From: Corynebacterium mustelae
Lineage (GTDB): Bacteria > Actinomycetota > Actinomycetes > Mycobacteriales > Mycobacteriaceae
NCBI RefSeq assembly: GCF_001020985.1
Contig: NZ_CP011542.1
Location: 3,100,001 to 3,164,000, forward strand
Length of the DNA stretch: 64,000 bases
Direction: 5' to 3'
The notes beneath the pieces were generated by a model. That model searched no databases, had not been told where the DNA came from, and saw only the letters and a program-made list of their open reading frames with translations. Shown here in pieces: positions 56,162 to 64,000 of this stretch (its first letter is position 1; each line of letters begins with the position of its first letter). Made by a program: the position numbers and the translations under genes.

Positions 56162-56620
56162 TTAGTCTTGTTCGGCTTCCTGTTCTTCCCGGAGCCGGGT
56201 ACGCACTTCCATCAGGATGGATCCTAACCGGTTAAGCCCGCTGCCGTCCCCGCCGTCGCCCCAGTAGAAATCCTTACCGGTATGTTCAACTAGCGTGGCG
56301 TCGCCGGTGGCAAGAAGTTCCGCCGCAATGTCCGGGTTCTGGCTAAACTTCGCCCATACCGCGTCATACATGATGGAATCCTTGACCGATTCCCAGTCGG
56401 AACGTAGTGGTTTCTTCCGATCCCGCCCGGCGCGCGCTGCCGCTGATGGCGACTGGCATAGCCGGATCTCACGTTGGATTTTGGGGTCGTGGAATTTCAT
56501 GGCCTGGAAGTAATGTTCCGAGGTGGCCCACCGTAATCCGTCGATGTAGAACTGGTATCTGGCGAAGTTTGAAAGGAAGCCGTAGGGGTCGTTGTTGCTG
56601 TAAAAGTAGATCGTTGACAT
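56162..56620 (-). CDS. NADAR domain protein
   Basis: The 152-residue protein is a NADAR/YbiA-type domain: FYSNNDPYGFLSNFARYQF, then SEHYFQAMKF, ARAGRDRKKPLR and a C-terminal HTGKDFYWGDGGDGSGLNRLG. NADAR proteins hydrolyse N-glycosidic bonds of ADP-ribose-linked or riboflavin-pathway intermediates, and some reverse guanine ADP-ribosylation. Its ATG overlaps the stop of the beta-helix gene (TAATG), so the two are translated together. Confidence 0.9.
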   Translation of the reverse strand: MSTIYFYSNNDPYGFLSNFARYQFYIDGLRWATSEHYFQAMKFHDPKIQREIRLCQSPSAAARAGRDRKKPLRSDWESVKDSIMYDAVWAKFSQNPDIAAELLATGDATLVEHTGKDFYWGDGGDGSGLNRLGSILMEVRTRLREEQEAEQD

Positions 56621-57774
56621 TATTTATCCCAATTTCGTAGCGCGGTTAAAATGATCGGGTCGGGGGAATCGAGCTCGGCAAGCGAGTGGTAAAGCCGGTC
56701 CCCGACTTCAATGGCGTAGGTATCCGAGCAGGTGCGCAGCACGGTGATGGTGTTGTGGGTGACTCGGTAGTCTTCATCACTGAAGGGTTCTAAGTATAGG
56801 TCACGATAGGTGCCGCGAAGGGTGATTTCGCCTGCCCAGATGTAGGAATTTCCGGCAATTACACCGGTGCCGGTTATTTCAGAAAAGGCGATGGTGCTGT
56901 TTCCGGCGATCGTGATGTCGCCGTTGATGGTGGATTGGGTGACGGTGGCGTCGTCGCAAAGCGTGACGTGCGGGCCAAGCCACGCGCCGTCAGCAAGGCG
57001 CGGCCGCCCGGCGCGGGTGTGCGTCCCGGGGACCCAGCCGCCGCGCGCGCCGGTTTCGCTGTGTTGGATTTGGTAGACAACGGTGCCGTCGGGAAGCGTG
57101 CGAGTGGTGTCGGTGAGCACGTAATGCTGCTTTTCGACGTCCCCCGGCTGCGGCCGATCATACGATGCCATGTAGAACTGCTCGCGGCTGCGAATGGCGG
57201 CGGTTCCGGTGACCAAGCAATAGCTGATGTCGGGCAGCCCTGTAATGGTGGCATGATCGCGCACTGTAGTTGCGTAAATGTCGGCGAAACCGCCTACCGT
57301 GGCATTGCCGTAGATCGTTGCGGATTCGACGGTGCACTGCTCATGCACGCGCGCATTCCCCATGACGCCAGAGTAGCCAGTCACCCGAGCGTGACCGGCG
57401 ATGGTTGCGTGCCCGCTGACCTGCGACTGGCCGTACACCCGGGCCTGTTCCGTCACGTGCGCATTGCCGAATACTTCGGCGGCACCATACACCCTCGCAT
57501 TGCCTGTGACCTGCGCGGAACCGTAAACACGACAATTGCCATACACCCGGGCGGAACCTGTGATCCGGGCGTTTCCATACACTTCGGCGTCGTCGGCAAT
57601 CCACGCATTATCTGCGATTCGTGGCTTGCCGGAATCGGTGTGAGTTGAGCTAACCCAGCCCCCGACATCCCCTTTGGAAACAAAGCGGGCGGGAATATCA
57701 CGGGTGGCACGGATGCGAAACAACTGGACGCCGTGTGCGTTGGTTTTTGTTTCGTCAAACAGCTCAAAGTTCAC
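56620..57774 (-). CDS. Beta-helix repeat protein 1
   Basis: The 384-residue protein begins with an RIRATRDIPARF domain and GGWVSSTHTDSGKPRIADNA. It then has about twenty repeats of roughly six residues (AEVYGNARITGSARVYGNCR type), the pattern of a left-handed beta-helix. The GGWVxxTHTxxGxPRxADGAW module occurs twice, at about 40 and 240. It has no transferase His/Asn signature that I recognise. The start is GTG at 57774, 23 bases from the divergent gene at 57798. It is coupled to the NADAR gene. Confidence 0.8.
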   Translation of the reverse strand: MNFELFDETKTNAHGVQLFRIRATRDIPARFVSKGDVGGWVSSTHTDSGKPRIADNAWIADDAEVYGNARITGSARVYGNCRVYGSAQVTGNARVYGAAEVFGNAHVTEQARVYGQSQVSGHATIAGHARVTGYSGVMGNARVHEQCTVESATIYGNATVGGFADIYATTVRDHATITGLPDISYCLVTGTAAIRSREQFYMASYDRPQPGDVEKQHYVLTDTTRTLPDGTVVYQIQHSETGARGGWVPGTHTRAGRPRLADGAWLGPHVTLCDDATVTQSTINGDITIAGNSTIAFSEITGTGVIAGNSYIWAGEITLRGTYRDLYLEPFSDEDYRVTHNTITVLRTCSDTYAIEVGDRLYHSLAELDSPDPIILTALRNWDK

Positions 57775-57797
57775 GCTTTGTAATTTAATATAAACGC

Positions 57798-58562
57798 ATG
57801 TACGAAATCTCCAGTTTAGAGCCGTTTTTCACTCCATTCCCCGAACCAAGCGACGTGTTTGCCGGAAACGATGCAGACATCGCCCGCGCCGCAGAACACC
57901 TGTTGCCACTGCTGACCATTGATCTGGAAGCCTACGACCCAGAATTTGCCGGGCTGAAAGTCCACATGCTCAGCCCAATCGAACCTTACGAGGGGCTGGT
58001 CGGGGAAAACACCGAGGACTATCACAACTACTATTTGCGGGAAAACTGGTTTGGTTTCCGGCTCACCGAGGACAATAAATACGAATTCCTCGGCGACTGG
58101 CGCTACTTCGAAGCCGAAAACCCCGAGTCCGCGCTCATGACCGGCACTATGCGGGATGACTTCATTAAACACCGCGACGAACTACGGGAATCTTATGCAG
58201 CCCGGAAACAGTACTTTGAAAAGTACAACCAGCTCGTATGGGTTGACACAATCGAAGGTATCGAAAAAGCACACGCCGAGCCCAACGTGCTTGAATACCT
58301 TGAGTCTTGGAAAGAACCAGCAGTGGAAGATAACTGGGTCGGCCTCGCTACCATCCCGTTAAAAGAAGAACCATGCGTTGTCACCGTTGAAGAAGAGGAA
58401 ATGGAAGATACTGCCTACTATCCAATTTCCGAGGCAGGCAACCAGTTCTATCTGATAGCAGAAACCGCTGGCTACAACTACGCTGCCCACGGCGCAGACA
58501 GCATCCTGCTGTTCTTCGAACCGAAAGAACGCCTCGTGCTATTCACCTTCGATTGGTCGTAA
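57798..58562 (+). CDS. Unknown acidic protein, paralogue A
   Basis: The 254-residue cytoplasmic-looking protein is rich in Glu, Tyr and Phe and begins MYEISSLEPFFTPFPEPSDV. It has GLKVHML, NWFGFRLTEDNKYEFLGDW and a C-terminal ILLFFEPKERLVLFTFDWS. It is one of three related genes in this module (58567, 60062). The fold recalls small beta-rich immunity proteins (SMI1/KNR4 or SUKH), but I found no firm motif. It is divergent from beta-helix protein 1 with only 23 bases between the starts, so they must share a promoter region. Confidence 0.7.
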   Translation: MYEISSLEPFFTPFPEPSDVFAGNDADIARAAEHLLPLLTIDLEAYDPEFAGLKVHMLSPIEPYEGLVGENTEDYHNYYLRENWFGFRLTEDNKYEFLGDWRYFEAENPESALMTGTMRDDFIKHRDELRESYAARKQYFEKYNQLVWVDTIEGIEKAHAEPNVLEYLESWKEPAVEDNWVGLATIPLKEEPCVVTVEEEEMEDTAYYPISEAGNQFYLIAETAGYNYAAHGADSILLFFEPKERLVLFTFDWS

Positions 58563-58566
58563 AAAC

Positions 58567-59301
58567 ATGCCACAAATCACCAACCTCGAACCATTTCTCA
58601 CCCCGTTCCCCGAACCAAGCGACGTCTTTGCCGGAAGCGAAGCAGACATCACCCGCGCTGCAGAACACCTGCTGCCGCTACTGACCATTGATCTGGAAGC
58701 CTACGACCCAGAATTTGCCGGGCTGAAAGTCCACATGCTTGGCCCAATCGAACCAGATGAAGGTTTCGTTGGCCAGAATTCCGAGGAGTTTTACAACTAC
58801 TACCTACGCGAAAACTGGTTTGGTTTCCGGCTCACCGAGGACAATAAATACGAATTCCTCGGCGACTGGCGCTACTTCGAAGCTGAAAACCCTGAGTCTG
58901 GACTTCTAGAAAACGAATTTTTCCTTGAGTTTCGCGACAGAATTCGGACATCCTATGCAGCCCAGAAACAATACTTTAAAAGGTACAACCAGCTTGTATC
59001 GGTTGAGGCAGTCGAGGATATCGAAAAAGCACACGCCAAGCCCAACGCACAGAACTATCTCTCCACTTGGAAGGAACCAGCGTCTTATTTAAATGGAACG
59101 TCTCTTGCCAATATGCAGATCATTGAGGAACCAGGAATTGATGGCGATCTTGTCTACTATCCTGTTTCCGAGGCAGGTAACCGGTTCTACTTGATAGCAG
59201 AAACCCCGGCGTATTCGTACACAGCAGATGGCGCAGACAGCATCCTACTGTTCTTCGAACCGAAAGAACGCCTCGTGCTATTCACCTTCGATTGGTCGTA
59301 A
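58567..59301 (+). CDS. Unknown acidic protein, paralogue B
   Basis: This 244-residue gene, four bases after paralogue A, is its near-identical twin over the first 110 residues and the last 30 and differs in the middle. Long stretches of identical DNA show a recent tandem duplication. It converges on beta-helix protein 2, whose 3' end overlaps it by 24 bases. No function was recognised. Confidence 0.7.
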   Translation: MPQITNLEPFLTPFPEPSDVFAGSEADITRAAEHLLPLLTIDLEAYDPEFAGLKVHMLGPIEPDEGFVGQNSEEFYNYYLRENWFGFRLTEDNKYEFLGDWRYFEAENPESGLLENEFFLEFRDRIRTSYAAQKQYFKRYNQLVSVEAVEDIEKAHAKPNAQNYLSTWKEPASYLNGTSLANMQIIEEPGIDGDLVYYPVSEAGNRFYLIAETPAYSYTADGADSILLFFEPKERLVLFTFDWS

Positions 59302-59934
59302 CTGCAGCACGGCGGTTTGGGCTTCGCGGAGAAGATCGCGGTCGGATTCCGGCATGGATTCTAAAAATTCGGGTCGCGATAGTACTGCCTGCCCGGTTGT
59401 GGTCCGATACACCGCCACCCGATCACCGGAGGAGAAAACTAGCGTGTGATAGTGGTGCGGTTGCCGAATGTCGGCGTTGTCCAGGCACCCGACTACCGTG
59501 ATCGATGTAGTAATCACGGAATGCCCGGTGATGGTTCCGGCACCGTCAATATCGCAGCTTTCGATCGTGGTGGTTCCGGCCACCACAACATTCCCCGATA
59601 CCCGGGACGAGCCGGTGACTGTGGCGTCGTCAGTAATTCGCGCACTGCCACTAATCCGCGCGGCACCAGAGACTTCCGCGCAGCAATCCACGACGGCGGT
59701 GCCAGCAACTATCGCCGAATCCTGGACGGAGGCCATGTCATAGACTTCGGCTTCGTCCGCGATCCACGCTGCTGGCGCAATGCACTCAGGAAATGCCACG
59801 TGCCCGCACCAACCGCCTAATTCACCCGCAGTTATCCCGTGTTCCGGGATGTCCCGGGTGGCGCGAATGCGATACACCCATTCGCAATCCGCAGTGAGTT
59901 TCTTCGTGTCAGTTAATTCAACATGGGAGGTCAT
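59278..59934 (-). CDS. Beta-helix repeat protein 2
   Basis: From the ATG at 59934 the product is 218 residues. It has YRIRATRDIPEHGITAGELGGW at the start, a series of beta-helix repeats (AEVSGAARISGSARITDDAT type), and a C-terminal domain like that of beta-helix protein 1. It is a shorter paralogue of that protein. An upstream in-frame TTG at 60003 precedes the usual domain and is unlikely as the start. Its 3' end overlaps paralogue B. Confidence 0.75.
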   Translation of the reverse strand: MTSHVELTDTKKLTADCEWVYRIRATRDIPEHGITAGELGGWCGHVAFPECIAPAAWIADEAEVYDMASVQDSAIVAGTAVVDCCAEVSGAARISGSARITDDATVTGSSRVSGNVVVAGTTTIESCDIDGAGTITGHSVITTSITVVGCLDNADIRQPHHYHTLVFSSGDRVAVYRTTTGQAVLSRPEFLESMPESDRDLLREAQTAVLQLRPIEGE

Positions 59935-60061
59935 GGCCGGTTCAGCTTTCGGCAAGATGGAGAAAGAAAATTTTCCTCCCCTATAGTGCCATACGCTGCG
60001 CAATTGCGAACTATCATTGGGTGACGGTGTCGGAAGTTCTTAGTAAAAAGGATGGAAAACA

Positions 60062-60793
60062 GTGATTGACGTAGCTAATTTGGAACCATTTCTCACCCCT
60101 TTTCCTCAACCAAGCAACGTGTTCGCCGGAACGAAAGACGAAATCGATCGCGCCGCGCGCCTCCTCTTGCCGCTGGTTTCTATCGATTTAGCGGCTTTCG
60201 ACCCCACGTATTCCGGCACGATCCATATCATCTGCCCAGTCGAGCCTTATGAGTGCGTCCTTGGGGAGGGCACCGATGAGTTTCATTCCCGCTACGCATG
60301 CGATGATTGGATCGGGTTTCAGCTTAACGACGACAACACGTACTCGTTCCTCGGCGATTGGCAGTATTTCCAGGCCGAACACCCCACCCATGCATTGAAA
60401 ACAACGGAGGAATTCCGCCAGTTTTACGCCGATGTCCATGCCGCTTACCAGTTGCGAAAGACATGTTTTGCCGAAACCGGAACTTTGAAATATGTACGTG
60501 AAGAAAGCGACAGCCATGCCGAACCCCCTGCCAGTGGCGAGCCACGGTTTATCTCGCAGTGGGCAGGGCTACCACCTAACAGAAATTGGGAAGGCAACAA
60601 TGCCTATCCGTTAGTTGAAGTAGAGACTGATTCCGAGACGGGTGTTTCTTATTACCCGCTTACTGAGGATGGCCGCATGTTCCAGTTCATCGCTTCGGTG
60701 GATTCTTTCAGCTATGTAGATTTTTCCTGGCAGGAAATCCTCACGTTTTTCGACCCAAAAGATCGGATCGTTTTATTTACGTTCGAACGCTAG
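60062..60793 (+). CDS. Unknown acidic protein, paralogue C
   Basis: The 243-residue product starts with GTG at 60062 behind AAAGGATGG. It shares ANLEPFLTPFPQPSNVFAG, GFQLNDDNTYSFLGDWQYFQ and ILTFFDPKDRIVLFTFE with paralogues A and B, but identity is much lower than between those two. It is divergent from beta-helix protein 2, repeating the A/beta-helix-1 arrangement. That arrangement suggests a two-gene unit (beta-helix plus paralogue) that was duplicated as a block. Confidence 0.7.
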   Translation: MIDVANLEPFLTPFPQPSNVFAGTKDEIDRAARLLLPLVSIDLAAFDPTYSGTIHIICPVEPYECVLGEGTDEFHSRYACDDWIGFQLNDDNTYSFLGDWQYFQAEHPTHALKTTEEFRQFYADVHAAYQLRKTCFAETGTLKYVREESDSHAEPPASGEPRFISQWAGLPPNRNWEGNNAYPLVEVETDSETGVSYYPLTEDGRMFQFIASVDSFSYVDFSWQEILTFFDPKDRIVLFTFER

Positions 60794-60800
60794 TGCTGGG

Positions 60801-61657
60801 TTAGTTAGTGTTTGGCTGTTGTTTACCATCTTCATTGCCTAACTGAATTACCGCCTGTGCATGAGTTTCTTGAACAATTTGCAGTAAATCTTGGAGCAGC
60901 GGCAAGAAAGCCGAATTTCCAATATCGTTAACCAGCTTTAATGCAACTTTTTTATCGATGCTTTCAATGACAAGAACTCCAAATGGTTCACCATCGCGAT
61001 TAGTCAATCGAATGAACACCATTCGCTGGGATTGCATGCGGATCTGTTTTGCTTCGTCATAAGGGAAGTCATAGCGATTCACTACTTCTTTTACCCATGC
61101 ATCTTCTTCAAAGCCATCACATCGAACGCAACATGCCCCCATTTGCCAGCATTGTTTCAAACCTCCCCAATTTGCTGGATAACGTCTTTTCGCAGTGACT
61201 TCCAAGCGGGATTTCCAGATATCCTGCTCACGGCAATGAAATAATCTCCATCATTCGGAGCTTTGCAATAAACAGAGCAACGGACTTCAGGTTTGCATTC
61301 GTTCCTTTTGTTGAGTTTGCACTCTTTGACCAATTGGAAAAGAAGTTTTTCCAATAAGGCTTCAACGTCGCTTATATACCGTTTGCTAAGTTTTTGGAAT
61401 CGTTCCCTTTCTTGGAGGAGCTGACGAAGAGAAACTTTGCGACGCCATTGGCCAAAACCACCGACCACAGTACAAATTACAGCGAGAAAAGCAAAAATGT
61501 ACCGCAAATAAACGACGTATCCAAACAATGCCCAAGACTGGTCGGGAAAAGCTGAAGCACAAATGGCAAAGATTGATGCTATACCCATCAAAATAGAAGG
61601 CCAAGCTTCCCAACACTCAATGAGAAACTTGACCAGTTTTTCTATTTTGAGGGACAC
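60801..61657 (-). pseudogene. Membrane protein with GAF-like domain, frameshifted
   Basis: Two minus-strand frames (61657-61157 and 61205-60801) read as one protein. The first gives two membrane helices, a helical coil (ERERFQKLSKRYISDVEALL) and ISGNPAWKSLRK. The second continues with RRYPANWGGLKQCWQMGACC and then DEAKQIRMQSQRMVFIRLTN and GVLVIESIDKK, a GAF-like pattern. The frame change lies at an AAAA run near 61190 where one base is missing relative to a single frame. It could be a disabling deletion, or less likely programmed slippage. The upstream partner at 61671 is intact. Confidence 0.65.
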
Positions 61658-61670
61658 TTATCAAAGCCCA

Positions 61671-61967
61671 TCATGCATAAGCCAACATATCACTACCACG
61701 AGAAACCTCGCGGCGCGGGGTAATGTCCGCAACCTCATTAAAAAGATTTCGAATAATGCTATCTGCCGCTTTTTCCGCCGCATCGGCGTCTTGGGCAAAA
61801 AAAACAAATTCGACAGACAATTGCCCAGGACGTTTTGTTCGTTTGATTGTGGGAGACAGTTCCGCAAAAAAAGTTTGACTCAAAACTTGGCGAAAATCCA
61901 AAAGCGCTCGGTCGATATTTTCTGCCGAATCAATATACATAAAAGCTTGCAACTTGAATTGTTCCAT
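61671..61967 (-). CDS. Small unknown protein upstream of the GAF-like gene
   Basis: The 98-residue product starts at the ATG at 61967 (MEQFKLQAFMYIDSAENIDR) behind AAGG. A longer frame to 62069 is not needed. It looks like a mixed alpha/beta domain (VLSQTFFAELSPTIKRTKRP, LSVEFVFFAQDADAAEKAAD). It is 13 bases from the start of the GAF-like gene and thus in one operon with it. No family was recognised. Confidence 0.65.
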   Translation of the reverse strand: MEQFKLQAFMYIDSAENIDRALLDFRQVLSQTFFAELSPTIKRTKRPGQLSVEFVFFAQDADAAEKAADSIIRNLFNEVADITPRREVSRGSDMLAYA

Positions 61968-62103
61968 CGTCAACCTTGCTCCTTTCTGGATCAACCAATC
62001 AATGTCCGTATATGAATACATTACACAAAAATGTGTTTTCAACTGGCGATTCACACCAATTTGGGGCACGACACAGAACTAAAACATCACATGCGTTAAC
62101 CGC

Positions 62104-63591
<1,488 letters not shown>

Positions 63592-64000
63592 GTGAAGCAA
63601 CGACGTCGTCTCATCGCTGCCCAAAACCGTCGCCCAGTCACCGCATCCATTGTTGCGGCAGCACTGGTCGCGAGTGCAGCGGTGGGCATTGGCACAACAT
63701 CAATATTGCAAACCCAAAGCGACGGGATTGACCCCATCGACCCAACGATGACCACCGCAAGCCTCGCCGACGGCGAAAACATCGTTGTTGACGATCCAGC
63801 TATCGCAGCTCAAGGCGAAGGTGACGCGGCACGAACCGTCAAGCAATTTAACCGCGATGAAGAATTCTCGCAGTTTGCCATCACATGGGAAGGCGATAAA
63901 GACCTCGCAGCCTTTGTTCGCGGCCAACGTCCAGACGGAACATGGAGCGAATGGTTTGACACCGAGCCGCTCGACTACGGTTCCTCCGACCCCAACGCCC
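63592..64000 (+). CDS. Secreted protein, N-terminal part (probable amidase-type wall protein)
   Basis: GTG at 63592 follows GGGAGATAAAA. The visible 136 residues start with a basic MKQRRRLIAAQNRR, then a signal sequence (SIVAAALVASAAVGIGT), and continue in an extracytoplasmic part with EFSQFAITWEGDKDLAAFVR and GTWSEWFDTEPLDYG. This WSEW-type N-domain precedes N-acetylmuramoyl-L-alanine amidase and LGFP repeats in corynebacterial secreted proteins next to glf. The catalytic part lies beyond the window. Confidence 0.75.
   Translation, partial: MKQRRRLIAAQNRRPVTASIVAAALVASAAVGIGTTSILQTQSDGIDPIDPTMTTASLADGENIVVDDPAIAAQGEGDAARTVKQFNRDEEFSQFAITWEGDKDLAAFVRGQRPDGTWSEWFDTEPLDYGSSDPNA

Noticed and set aside
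56620..57774. Hexapeptide acyltransferase for beta-helix protein 1
   Set aside because: Repeats resemble the fold, but no catalytic His or acyl-CoA/ACP-binding extension is visible, and two domain copies surround the repeats.
57798..60793. SUKH/SMI1-KNR4 immunity proteins for paralogues A-C
   Set aside because: Size and acidity fit, but I could not identify the family motifs, so the assignment was left open.

Overview
This window comes from a mycolic-acid-containing actinobacterium, almost certainly a Corynebacterium of moderate GC content. The species cannot be fixed from the sequence alone. The evidence is the core corynebacterial cell-envelope locus on the minus strand (accD3, pks13, fadD32, a cutinase-like protein, two mycolyltransferases, aftB, a UbiA-type DPPR synthase with its phosphatase, glfT2 and glf) together with a CmpL/MmpL transporter, LGFP repeats and DIP1984, DUF3558 and DUF5129 families.

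Layout. 1-4.9 kb: a Q/E/P-rich partial gene, two lipoproteins (one a lytic-transglycosylase relative without its catalytic Glu) and two divergent MinD-like genes, one with a degenerate P-loop. 5.2-7.7 kb: a methyltransferase and GTP-dependent PEP carboxykinase. 8.3-16.1 kb: trmB, a NYN-domain protein, the MmpL transporter, a YbhN-like membrane protein, a DUF3054 protein and aminopeptidase N, all on the plus strand. 16.9-19.1 kb: a NarL-type two-component system with a small secreted two-cysteine protein encoded between kinase and regulator. 19.2-22.8 kb: DIP1984, a Nudix hydrolase, a Gly-rich possible type VII substrate and a DUF3558 lipoprotein.

23.4-49.6 kb is the envelope locus. AccD3, Pks13 and FadD32 make and condense the mycolic precursor. 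Cop1 and Cmt2 transfer mycolates. AftB, the UbiA/PAP2 pair, GlfT2 and Glf build arabinogalactan. Between pks13 and fadD32 lies a 7-kb island. It holds a large unknown membrane protein, six tandem paralogues of a small four-helix membrane protein (two frameshifted at homopolymers) and degenerate glycine-zipper fragments, so it looks like an immunity/effector graveyard.

50-62 kb is accessory: a thioester and ester-bond surface adhesin with an LANTG sorting signal, a MATE exporter, a DUF5129/TPM protein, a PAP2 phosphatase, and a module joining a NADAR protein, two beta-helix repeat proteins and three paralogous proteins of unknown family. After it come a frameshifted GAF-like membrane protein, glf, and the start of a secreted protein cut by the window edge.

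Two repeat systems run through the window. One is an 11-bp motif, GCTTKTCGACG, found exactly at least 21 times in genes and between them. The other is a family of intergenic elements, mostly 72 bp, bounded by AAGTCGGAGATT and its inverted copy. No tRNA, rRNA, CRISPR array or insertion sequence was recognised.
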